From Thermogutta terrifontis (GTDB taxonomy: Bacteria; Planctomycetota; Planctomycetia; Pirellulales; Thermoguttaceae): DNA of 64,000 bases. Shown piece by piece: positions 28,448 through 36,374 of this stretch (position 1 is its first letter; the number at the start of each line of letters is the position of its first letter). The translations under genes and the position numbers were made by a program. Below the pieces are notes generated by a model, which saw nothing but the letters and a program-made list of their open reading frames with translations, had not been told where the DNA came from and searched no databases. The stretch is from NCBI RefSeq assembly GCF_002277955.1, contig NZ_CP018477.1, positions 868,001 through 932,000 of the forward strand, given 5' to 3'.

Positions 28448-29035
28448 TCACCACTCAGGTGCCACGTCGAAGTCATCGACTACGTGAAGACGGTCTGTCT
28501 TCAATCCATAGATAGTGTGCACGTGGGCGGGTTTCGCTGTCGTTTCGAACCATTGTGCCGAGCACCACGGGTAATGGGAGGCGATGCGTACAAGTCCATG
28601 TTTTACCGGATTTTGGTGTGTGTAGCAGAGCCTCGCGAAATAGGACTTTTGATATGTCAACCTTACTTCCCAGTAGTTATGCCAAACGCGTCGATGTGAA
28701 AGTCCATCACAGCGATTAACCCAGACGGCGGTGCGGCCATGGACGAGCCGAATCAGTTCCCGAAGCGTCTCGCCACTTTGACTACCAGGCGGAGCGTGAG
28801 CGACGAAGTGATAATGGTTAGAAAAAACCGCCCAAGCTTCCAGTTCCCAATTCAAATCACTTGCCACCGTAAGTAGGGTATCGCGGAGATAGCGCAGGCG
28901 TTCAGCTCCTCTGAAGATGTTCTCTTTACCGTGAGTTGCAGCGGTAACGAAATAGGTGCCGTGCTCTGAGAGTTCATGAAGGGGCGCGTGTGGCCACGAG
29001 GCGCGAGAGTTAACTGTGTCATCGTACGAACTCAC
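28448..29035 (-). CDS. REP-associated tyrosine transposase (RAYT, Y1/HUH, IS200-related)
   Basis: Single-strand DNA nuclease of the Y1 transposase superfamily that binds and cleaves REP hairpins. 195 residues from GTG 29035 (GAGG about 9 bases upstream). Features: N-terminal GTYFVTAATHGKENIF, HUH-type metal site H74-Y-H76-F in WAVFSNHYHFVAH, and the nucleophile candidate Tyr138 in CYTHQNPVKHGLV, the usual RAYT layout. An IS200 transposase is shorter and lacks the WCS-rich tail. It has no terminal repeats of its own; both sides carry class C repeats (27931-28422 and 29091-29427). No frameshift, so it may be active. Confidence 0.92.
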   Translation of the reverse strand: MSSYDDTVNSRASWPHAPLHELSEHGTYFVTAATHGKENIFRGAERLRYLRDTLLTVASDLNWELEAWAVFSNHYHFVAHAPPGSQSGETLRELIRLVHGRTAVWVNRCDGLSHRRVWHNYWEVRLTYQKSYFARLCYTHQNPVKHGLVRIASHYPWCSAQWFETTAKPAHVHTIYGLKTDRLHVVDDFDVAPEW

Positions 29036-29090
29036 AGCCTAACCTCTTTAACCGCCGATTGGTTTACTTTGGGATTGTTTGAAACTCGTG

Positions 29091-29427
29091 TGGAGTGCGG
29101 CGATTTATCGCCGCTTTTTTGAGACGGCTTTAGCCGTCGTGAAACCGCGTGTGTCGCCTGCATTTTCCCGTTTGTGTATTCCTTTGTGTTCTGACGCTCG
29201 AATTTTTTTCATTTCGACGCTTGTCTTCTTTTGTCTTCTGACGCTTGATTTTTTCACTAATCCTTGCCTTCTTTTGCATTCTGACGCTTGAATTCTTTGT
29301 CTTGTGACACTTGTATTTTTTTCATTCCGACGCTTGCATTTTTTCATTCCGATGCTTGCATTCTTGCCTCGTGCTGCGGGGAGCTAAAGCTCCCGCGCGA
29401 AAGCGGGGCTAAAGCCCCGCACTCCAT
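29091..29427 (+). repeat. composite repeat block R5, right of the RAYT gene
   Basis: A third class C module in the same orientation as R4. Bases 29091-29221 match 27954-28084 with about three mismatches by eye. Hairpins GCGGCGAT-TT-ATCGCCGC and GACGGCT-TT-AGCCGTC are followed by the longest T-rich array, then GGGAGCT-AA-AGCTCCC and GCGGGGCT-AA-AGCCCCGC, ending CCGCACTCCA at 29427. Confidence 0.92.
29160..29370 (+). repeat. T-rich degenerate tandem repeat (array 3, longest)
   Basis: Eight or so units of about 23 bases, consensus near TTTTTCATTCYGACGCTTG. Unit ends read GACGCTCG, GACGCTTG, GACGCTTG, ATCCTTG, GACGCTTG, GACACTTG, GACGCTTG, GATGCTTG. No constant spacer or flanking cas gene, so not CRISPR. 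Confidence 0.8.
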
Positions 29428-29447
29428 AAAGGCCGCGCATTCTAAAG

Positions 29448-32400
29448 TTACTCGTGCCTGGTCTCTTCGTGCCCTTTGGTAAGGAAGTTAACGGGCGTCA
29501 CGATTCTAACCGTCACCGGCCCCAGCAGGCCCGAGCGATGGAGCGGCGCCTCTTTCCACGGCACCCGCCAGGCCAGCGCGTGTTTGATGTTGGTATAGGT
29601 GAATGTTCCGAATTGCGGCTCCCGGGCGTCGCCGGTCAACCGGTTCGACCAATCATTGGCAACCCGAACGACTAACTCATTCTCGCCATTCCGAACGGCC
29701 TCTGTGATGTCCAGCTCATACGGCGGGGTCCAGAGATTGCCCACCCAGTGGCCGTTGACCATCACTTCGGCCACGAACCGGACTTCTCCTAGATCAATGA
29801 ACACCCGCTGATGGGGTGAGATTTCGCCAATTTGAAATGTCTTGCGGTAAGTTGCCACGCCGGAAAAGTACCTGATGCCCGGCTCAAAATGATCAGTCCA
29901 GGAGATCAGCTCCTGAAAGGTCGTCTTTTCGGGGGCTCCCCAACCCGGCGGAAACTCCACCTGCCACGCACCCGTCAATTTCTCGTGTTGAACCGGTGTA
30001 GCCATGAAGGGGATTCTCCTCCCGGAGGCCAGAACAAGCTGATATTCGCCCGGCGTTTCGCAGCGAACTCTCAGAGAACCATCATCGCCCAGTTCAATCT
30101 GCACGGGCGGTTTTCCCGTGGACGGAGTGAACAGGAGATCTTTTCCGTCTTGTAGGACACCGACCACGGCGTCCGTCTCCGGTGGGTTTTTCCCCTGCCG
30201 TGGTACGACGACGAAGAGGGTCCCCAGCGGTGGAAGCGAGAGCGGCACTTCCATTCCCTCGGCGGTCTGACGAAAGGCGGCGAGCTTGGTTCTTTTTCCG
30301 GTGACCGGATCCCAAATCTCCGGAGTTCCACTTTCGGTGCGGATTCGCGCGACCAGATTTTCCCACCGTGGAAGGCGATTCCAGAAGAAATAGATATGCA
30401 CGGCCGGGGTCCGACGGTGGACATAATCGATGGACGCGCCCTCGGCTGTATGCACGACCACGTCCGGTGGAATACCGAGGTGCTGGAGTACCTCTTTGAG
30501 CGGCATTCCCCAGAATACGCGGCCTGCCCCGTAGGTCCGGTGACCGCTGGCTGAGGGGTTTTCACCCCAGATGCGGTCAGCGATTGCTTTGACCTTTTCA
30601 TCACAACCCGGATAATCCGTCAGAGAGGGGCTTTTCTGCGGTTTTTCGCCCACCACCGTGGCGCCGGCCTCGATAAGAGAAGCCAGTTTGTCCATGACTT
30701 CTGGCCTGATCTCACTCCCTGGCGGCAGGACTAGAACGGGAGTGCCCTCATGCTCCGGGGCAAAGCACACACGCCCATTGCGAACGAATGCCCGCTCCAG
30801 AAGGGCCTTCGTGTCGGTCACCGTGTAGTCGTAGCCAAAGCCCAGTTCGGGATCGATGCTCTTGGGCATGACGAAATTGAACCCCCGATCGCCGTAGTAA
30901 TAGCAGACGTCGGTGACCGGTTCGCCCTGCTGAAGCAGGAAGCTGCACCGGGCGATATACTCGACGAATCCCCCAGCCAGCGGCCACCAGGCAATCGAGG
31001 GCGAAAAATGCGTGCCCGCCGTGTAGACCCAGCCTGGCAGTTTGGCCTGTGCCGGTCGATGGGCTGCCGTGTGGAACGTGAAATGGTTGGCCCCTTCGCA
31101 GAATGCCCGGTCGGCAATGGGCTTTAACTCGGCCGGTCCATCCTGCCAGTGTCGCCAGCTCGTGAACGCCTCCATATCGACCATCGGCTTACCATAGATC
31201 TGCGCAGCGCAGGCTGTTTCCTTGACCACCCAGATGTGCTCATCCACCCAGAACTCGCCTCGCGGGATGTCAATGGCGCCCTGGGCTTTGAGGGCGTCCA
31301 CCGGAACGGGATGGAGCGGCAGGCCAGGACCGCCGGCCTCCGCGCAGAGTTTCAGCCCATGTTTATGGCAGATTTCCGTGGCCCGGCCATAGAAGGCATC
31401 CACAATCAAATCGGAGAGCGTTGTCTCGTAATCACGAATGAATCGCCGCGTGGTCGCTTCGTCCGTCATGATGCAGCCCAGCAGGACCGGCAGGAAGGGC
31501 TTCATGTCGTAACCACGACGGCGCTGAAATTCCTCCAAAAGTTTTGGTGTCCAGGTAGCGCCGCGGAGTTCGTAGCTGCACACGTAGAGCTGCTTGAGGG
31601 CTGTTTGATCGAGCGGTCCCAGTTCGTCAATCAGCGGTTCGAGAATATGGCGAAAGTGCCAGTCTGTGGCGGCTGGATTGAAATGGTCGATGGCCCAGCC
31701 TGCGGAATTCGGGCTGGGGAGAACGAGTTGTTGCCCCGTGTTCCCATAGCCAAAGCGAATGATTCGCCATTTCCCGGCCGGGACTTCCCAATGCAATTTG
31801 CCGTCGGGCCCCAGCCGGTCGGTGAGGTCGATGACCTGTGTGGGCGATGCGATAACCACAGGGGGTTCCTCGGCCGAGGCCCAGCTATTCCGCGGGCCGT
31901 TGCGGACACCGTCGTGAATGCAATCCGCGGACCATGGCCCCGAGGTTTTCCACTGGGTGGTGAATCGCACGAGAGCCGCCCCCGTGCGGCTGCCACCATT
32001 GACCATCCGGGAGACGACGTTATTGCCCTGGGGAGTGCAGAGCTCGAATTCCCCGAGCTCCCATCGCGATTCGCGCGGATTGTGCTTGGAAAGGAGTTCC
32101 AGCTTGACGTATCGCGCGTGAGTAGCTGGAAAGTCGAAGCGCTGCGGCTCCGTTGTCGGTTGCAACTCTCCCTTGACGACCAGGCGAAACGCGTCGGGGG
32201 CGTCGTTCGTGTCTGACAGGTAAACGGCGAAACCCTTCACGAAGCGGTGAAGTGGCCCGGTCTTGCTGGCATCTTCCGACTCGGTGTTGCACAGGATGAC
32301 GTGATCAACGAGGTAACGACCAGGCGGCGCCAGTTGGAAAACGAACGTGGGTAAATCGTAAACTGTGTCCGCCGGTAGCGCCAGCACAGCGATATCCCGA

Positions 32401-32939
32401 TAGATCGGAGGCAATCCGCCCGGATGTTTGTAGGCAGCGGGAGGGAGTTCCGGCTGTGGGATGATGGCCTCAAAAGTCCCGGGCCCTTCACAACTGATCT
32501 GAGTGGTGAAAAGTCCCATCGCCCCGTACTCGGGCGTCACCCAGGGACCGCCGGCGTTCCAGCTACTTGAGGTGATGAGGCCTATTTCCATGCCCATCTC
32601 TTTCGCCTTGCTGAGGAGCGGCACAAGCTGGCGCACCCATTCCCGGCTCATGAAGGCCGGTCCCGCGGGGATAACCTTGTCGGGGTCACGCGCGCCGATA
32701 TCGAAGACGTACAGCCCGCTGAGGCCCTTTTCCCGGAATTGTCGCAACTCGCACAAGGCCTGCGGGACATCGACGTAGCCATTCATCCAACACCAGTACG
32801 CAGCCGGTCGTGCCACGTCCGGGGGATTACGAAATCCCAGTACAAGCTCGTCTGGAATCTCGGTGGCCAGCGTCGTGAAAAAGCTGCTCAGGCTTACGAT
32901 TCCCATTGACAGGACAGCAGTTAGAGGACGCTTCAGCAT
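29448..32939 (-). CDS. secreted GH106-type alpha-L-rhamnosidase
   Basis: Removes terminal L-rhamnose from polysaccharide side chains. 1163 residues with an N-terminal signal (LTAVLSMGIVSLSSFFTTL). The catalytic region begins NPPDVARPAAYWCWMNGYV, continues GLSGLYVFDIGARDP and EIGLITSSSWNAGGPWVTPE, and includes KLCAEAGGPGLPLHPVPVDAL and MEAFTSWRHWQDGPAELKPI. A galactose-binding-like beta-sandwich (about 230-310) is inserted. The C-terminal GH2-like sugar-binding module has YRKTFQIGE and VNGHWVGNLWTPPYELDIT. The GH106 assignment is from domain order; exact linkage specificity is unknown. It runs convergently toward the repeats. Confidence 0.88.
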   Translation of the reverse strand: MLKRPLTAVLSMGIVSLSSFFTTLATEIPDELVLGFRNPPDVARPAAYWCWMNGYVDVPQALCELRQFREKGLSGLYVFDIGARDPDKVIPAGPAFMSREWVRQLVPLLSKAKEMGMEIGLITSSSWNAGGPWVTPEYGAMGLFTTQISCEGPGTFEAIIPQPELPPAAYKHPGGLPPIYRDIAVLALPADTVYDLPTFVFQLAPPGRYLVDHVILCNTESEDASKTGPLHRFVKGFAVYLSDTNDAPDAFRLVVKGELQPTTEPQRFDFPATHARYVKLELLSKHNPRESRWELGEFELCTPQGNNVVSRMVNGGSRTGAALVRFTTQWKTSGPWSADCIHDGVRNGPRNSWASAEEPPVVIASPTQVIDLTDRLGPDGKLHWEVPAGKWRIIRFGYGNTGQQLVLPSPNSAGWAIDHFNPAATDWHFRHILEPLIDELGPLDQTALKQLYVCSYELRGATWTPKLLEEFQRRRGYDMKPFLPVLLGCIMTDEATTRRFIRDYETTLSDLIVDAFYGRATEICHKHGLKLCAEAGGPGLPLHPVPVDALKAQGAIDIPRGEFWVDEHIWVVKETACAAQIYGKPMVDMEAFTSWRHWQDGPAELKPIADRAFCEGANHFTFHTAAHRPAQAKLPGWVYTAGTHFSPSIAWWPLAGGFVEYIARCSFLLQQGEPVTDVCYYYGDRGFNFVMPKSIDPELGFGYDYTVTDTKALLERAFVRNGRVCFAPEHEGTPVLVLPPGSEIRPEVMDKLASLIEAGATVVGEKPQKSPSLTDYPGCDEKVKAIADRIWGENPSASGHRTYGAGRVFWGMPLKEVLQHLGIPPDVVVHTAEGASIDYVHRRTPAVHIYFFWNRLPRWENLVARIRTESGTPEIWDPVTGKRTKLAAFRQTAEGMEVPLSLPPLGTLFVVVPRQGKNPPETDAVVGVLQDGKDLLFTPSTGKPPVQIELGDDGSLRVRCETPGEYQLVLASGRRIPFMATPVQHEKLTGAWQVEFPPGWGAPEKTTFQELISWTDHFEPGIRYFSGVATYRKTFQIGEISPHQRVFIDLGEVRFVAEVMVNGHWVGNLWTPPYELDITEAVRNGENELVVRVANDWSNRLTGDAREPQFGTFTYTNIKHALAWRVPWKEAPLHRSGLLGPVTVRIVTPVNFLTKGHEETRHE

Positions 32940-33192
32940 GGCATCACCCAGTGTCGGTCAAAGACTGTTGCCCAGGCGCGATTCCCGAGGTTTCTCAACG
33001 CGACGCCATTTTAACACATTCTTAGCGCTCTCATAACGGTTTCCTAACACGGTTCCCGTATAGTGACTCTGAACAACGATCGGAGAGAACCTCGACAACG
33101 CACGTCGGTGTGAACAAGGCAGTCCCTGGGATTGGGTCCTCTCGGAGGGCTGCCACAACAATGGGAAGCGGTTAAGGACCCATCAACCGATC

Positions 33193-33200
33193 AAAGGAGG
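33193..33200 (+). promoter_or_regulatory. strong ribosome binding site of DUF1559 gene
   Basis: AAAGGAGG ends 6 bases before ATG 33207. It rejects the longer frame from 33132, which would place 25 extra non-family residues before the prepilin-type N-terminus. Confidence 0.8.
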
Positions 33201-33206
33201 AACCAT

Positions 33207-34214
33207 ATGAACCGTATCGCGTCACGAGAGTCCACGGAGAAAAGTGGTTTTACGCTCGTCGAACTCCTGGTGGTCGTTGCGATCATCGGGATTCTGATCG
33301 CACTGCTTTTGCCCGCGGTTCAGGCGGCCCGCGAAGCCGCAAGAAGAAGTCAGTGCAGCAACAACCTCAAGCAAATCGGTCTGGCTTTCCATAACTTTCA
33401 GGATGTGTACGGCTGGCTGCCGAACGGGGCGCGGGACGGCGACCACCGGGTTCCCGATCCGCTGACCGCCTGCTGCAATTCGCGGACCCGGCATGGGTGG
33501 AGCTGGCTCTACCACATCACCCCGTTTATTGAACAGAAGCCGATTTATGACCTGGCCAGCGACGCTGACGATCCTCCGACGCAGGGTTCAGGACAGAACC
33601 GCAAGGAAGACATCGTCGCCCAGCGAGGAGTTCCCATCTATTATTGCCCCTCCCGCCGCTACATGGAGTTTTACGGAAGCGGTAGATTCTATCGCTCCGA
33701 CTATGCAGGAAACGGCGGCCAGCGCGACGGCGGAGATGTGCGTGGGTCGGGAAGCAACGGACTCCGCGGCGTCGTGATCCAGACAGACGCGAAGAAGACG
33801 CGGGTGGAGATGCTCCGGGATGGGTCGTCCAACATCATCATGGTGGGCGAAAAGGCTCTCCATCCCAAGGCCTTTGGTTCAGAGGGTGGGGATAACGAGA
33901 GGTGGAATAACCCCGGCTGGGACGAAGACATCATCCGCTGGGGCGCTTTTCGCAGAAGCGATGGCACGGAATACGGGCTGACGCCCATCCCGGATAGTAA
34001 GGCCCCCTACGACCCAGGCTCCGGTTGGACGACTGTGGTGGACGTTGACGGACGAACGTGGGGACGTTGGCATCCCTTCTTCGGTTCTTCCCATCCCGGC
34101 GGACTCAACGCATGCATGGCCGACGGAGGAGTGCGGTTTCTGAGCTTCACCGTCGACCATCAGGTGTTCCGCCGCCTGAGCCTCAGCGATGATGGCGAGC
34201 CCGTCCAGTACTGA
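33207..34214 (+). CDS. DUF1559 protein with prepilin-type N-terminus
   Basis: Pseudopilin-like surface or secretion protein of a family greatly expanded in planctomycetes. 335 residues. The prepilin cleavage/methylation motif is GFTLVELLVVVAIIGILIA, followed by LLPAVQAAREAARRSQCSNNLKQIGLAFHNF (conserved DUF1559 start). The C-terminus has the typical FGSSHPGGLNACMADGGVRF (H-X9-DG). Function is not established; a role in a type II secretion or pilus-like apparatus is inferred from the N-terminus. The next gene is a small lipoprotein, a common pairing. Confidence 0.95.
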   Translation: MNRIASRESTEKSGFTLVELLVVVAIIGILIALLLPAVQAAREAARRSQCSNNLKQIGLAFHNFQDVYGWLPNGARDGDHRVPDPLTACCNSRTRHGWSWLYHITPFIEQKPIYDLASDADDPPTQGSGQNRKEDIVAQRGVPIYYCPSRRYMEFYGSGRFYRSDYAGNGGQRDGGDVRGSGSNGLRGVVIQTDAKKTRVEMLRDGSSNIIMVGEKALHPKAFGSEGGDNERWNNPGWDEDIIRWGAFRRSDGTEYGLTPIPDSKAPYDPGSGWTTVVDVDGRTWGRWHPFFGSSHPGGLNACMADGGVRFLSFTVDHQVFRRLSLSDDGEPVQY

Positions 34215-34557
34215 CGGTTTGCGCAAATTCACACTCCCCACCCTCACGCCGCCGGTTGGCTGCCCGCGGACCTTTCCCCCCGTGTGTGTCACTCGCCTGG
34301 GCTTCGCGGGCAGCCGACCCTCTCTCACCAGTCATCGACACAGTCACCGGGCAAGAGATTTGCGCGCCTCTCAGGGAACACTGGGAGCGGTTGACGAGGA
34401 ACTCGGGACTGGGACCTCCAACCGTGGCCTGCAGCCGGGCGCGTTGCTACGCCGAAAGTTGGTGGCTCCAGGAGCGGATCCAAGCAGCGACACGTTGGGC
34501 CGATACGCGAACCGACATGATCTGTTGTCGTCGTATTCAAAAAGGAGGATTCTGAAA

Positions 34558-34773
34558 ATGACGCAACACAAAAGCAAATTGAGAAAAACAACACGGCTGT
34601 TTGGTGCGGTCATTCTGGGAGTTGTATTGGGGCTTGTATTGGGGAGTGTGCCAGGTTGTGGCCAGAAGAAGGCTGAGCCGCCACCGCTCACGGAAGACCT
34701 CAAGGCCAGGATCCAGCAAGAGGATGAGGCGATCACGGCGGCGGAAAAGGCCCAGTCGCAGCTTCGCCCATGA
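34558..34773 (+). CDS. small lipoprotein downstream of DUF1559 gene
   Basis: 71 residues from ATG 34558, which has AAAGGAGG 10 bases upstream. A basic N-terminus (TQHKSKLRKTTRLF) and a hydrophobic segment (GAVILGVVLGLVLG) lead to the lipobox VPGC, then a short charged tail (EDLKARIQQEDEAITAAEKAQ) that is probably helical. It is the only frame here with a good site; the longer 194-codon frame from 34189 is spurious upstream of this point. Such small lipoproteins often follow DUF1559 genes. Function unknown. Confidence 0.8.
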   Translation: MTQHKSKLRKTTRLFGAVILGVVLGLVLGSVPGCGQKKAEPPPLTEDLKARIQQEDEAITAAEKAQSQLRP

Positions 34774-35051
34774 CTGCACATTTTGCTTTCGTGCAGTAAT
34801 GGTCGGCTACCGCCGGGCACGCCATGATCCTCACGCAACAACTGCCAGGACTTGCTGTCAATTGTGGCCGATTCCGCAAAATTTCACGCGTTATTGAATA
34901 AACGGGGCGAATAATTAAGCCAGAAATTGATATAAATCAACAAATCAGATCAGAAATGTCAACTTGTCTTTTTATGGGGTTCCTTCGTAGACTATTATGA
35001 GTCGGGGATCGGCATCTCTCACGTCGGCGGGTCGAAGGCGAGGGTCGAGTC

Positions 35052-35327
35052 ATGATCGGGAGCGAATTGGACACGATTCCGTGCGTGGAGGAGCTCAAAC
35101 CCGGTGACCGAATTGAGGTGGAACACCGTGTTACGGTCGGCAGCAAGAGCTGGACCACCCGCACGGTGGGGACGGTGGTGCGGACCGAGCGGGTCGCTCA
35201 CGGCCTGCATTTTGACCGGGCACCGGACGAAAAAACCTACAGCGATGTGATCCTCCTGGAACTGCCGGACGGTGAACTCACAACCATCACACTGGATGAA
35301 TTCACCGTGATCCGGCGTGCGCCGTGA
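35052..35327 (+). CDS. conserved small hypothetical protein, beta-rich
   Basis: 91 residues, ATG 35052. Sequence pattern suggests an SH3-like or beta-barrel domain: GDRIEVEHRVTVGSKSWTTRTVGTVVRTERV, then DVILLELPDGELTTITLDEF. No signal peptide, so cytoplasmic. It precedes the radical SAM gene by 159 bases. I do not recognise a function. Confidence 0.65.
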   Translation: MIGSELDTIPCVEELKPGDRIEVEHRVTVGSKSWTTRTVGTVVRTERVAHGLHFDRAPDEKTYSDVILLELPDGELTTITLDEFTVIRRAP

Positions 35328-35486
35328 CGGCTTCCCGTCATCTCGGGGGCCATCCATCTGTCGATTGCTTATTCGAATTCGAAGCGCTGAGGAGGGGCCG
35401 TCTTCTTGAGGAGAACCGAACGCGAACGAGATTCCGAAATTCGCCCGCCATTGGGTGCTATCGATCCCTTTCATTCCAGCCCAGCC

Positions 35487-36353
35487 ATGTCGGTCCCCGG
35501 CCATTTGCCCACCGTTTTCACCCGCCACGAACGCACCTTCGGAGACTTCCGGTTTGTCTATCCGGTGGTGAGCCGTCGGGCAGGCGGGGTCTCCATCGGC
35601 GTCAACCTTAACCCTGACAAGATTTGCAATTTTGATTGCGTCTATTGTCAGGTTGATCGCCGCGAGTTGCCGGGACGCGTCTTCGTGGAGTTGGATCGGC
35701 TCCGCGACGAGCTCCATGAAGCAATTCGGCTCGTCCGGCAGGGTGAGCTGTTTTCCACGGAGAAATTTGCAGAAACGCCGCTGCCCCTGCGCCGCCTCCG
35801 CGATATTGCGTTCAGTGGCGATGGCGAGCCCACAACGTTCACCAATTTCGAGCAAATCTGCCAGCTTGCCGCGGATGTTCGCCATTCCGAAGGATTGGAT
35901 GACATCAAGCTGGTCCTCATCACAAATGCCTCCATGTTCCACCGGCCGGGCGTCCAGCGGGGACTGGCGATCCTCGATGCGCACGGGGGTGAAATTTGGG
36001 CCAAGCTGGATGCCGGTACCGAGGAGTATTTCCAGAGAGTTGCCCGAACTTCCATTCCTTTCCAGCGAATTCTGGACAACATCACGGAGGCCGCCCGCGT
36101 CCGCCCCCTTGTGATTCAGTCTCTTTTTATGCGTTTGAATGAGCAGGCCCCTCCGCCAGAGGAAATCGTTGCGTACTGTGAACGTTTGAAAGAAATCGTT
36201 CAAGCCGGCGGACGGATCAAACTGGTGCAGATTTACTCCGTGGCGCGTCCGCCTGCCGAATCGTTTGTCAGCGCGCTCTCAGCTCAGGAGCTGGAAGCCA
36301 TCGCCGCCCAGGTGCACTCCAGCACCGGCCTCACAACGGCGGTTTATCCGTAG
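35487..36353 (+). CDS. radical SAM protein (COG0731-like)
   Basis: 4Fe-4S/SAM-dependent enzyme, reaction not known. About 288 residues from ATG 35487; a TTG at 35406 would add 27 residues without family character. The cluster motif CNFDCVYC (CxxxCxxC) follows SIGVNLNPDKI. A later GEPTTFTNFEQI segment is the GGEP-like SAM site (here SGDGEPT). ITNASMFHRPGVQRGL and WAKLDAGTEEYF resemble COG0731 Fe-S oxidoreductases, which include the tRNA-wyosine enzyme group. Metabolic role undetermined. Confidence 0.85.
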   Translation: MSVPGHLPTVFTRHERTFGDFRFVYPVVSRRAGGVSIGVNLNPDKICNFDCVYCQVDRRELPGRVFVELDRLRDELHEAIRLVRQGELFSTEKFAETPLPLRRLRDIAFSGDGEPTTFTNFEQICQLAADVRHSEGLDDIKLVLITNASMFHRPGVQRGLAILDAHGGEIWAKLDAGTEEYFQRVARTSIPFQRILDNITEAARVRPLVIQSLFMRLNEQAPPPEEIVAYCERLKEIVQAGGRIKLVQIYSVARPPAESFVSALSAQELEAIAAQVHSSTGLTTAVYP

Positions 36354-36374
36354 GTCCAAGGACGCTCGCAGTAA

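Noticed and set aside
28448-29035. RAYT locus as a classical IS200/IS605 element
   Set aside because: Protein length and C-terminal tail fit RAYT; no TnpB gene and no IS-specific end hairpins distinct from the dispersed repeats.
29160-29370. T-rich regular repeats as a CRISPR array
   Set aside because: Unit is degenerate, contiguous and has no unique spacers; no cas genes.
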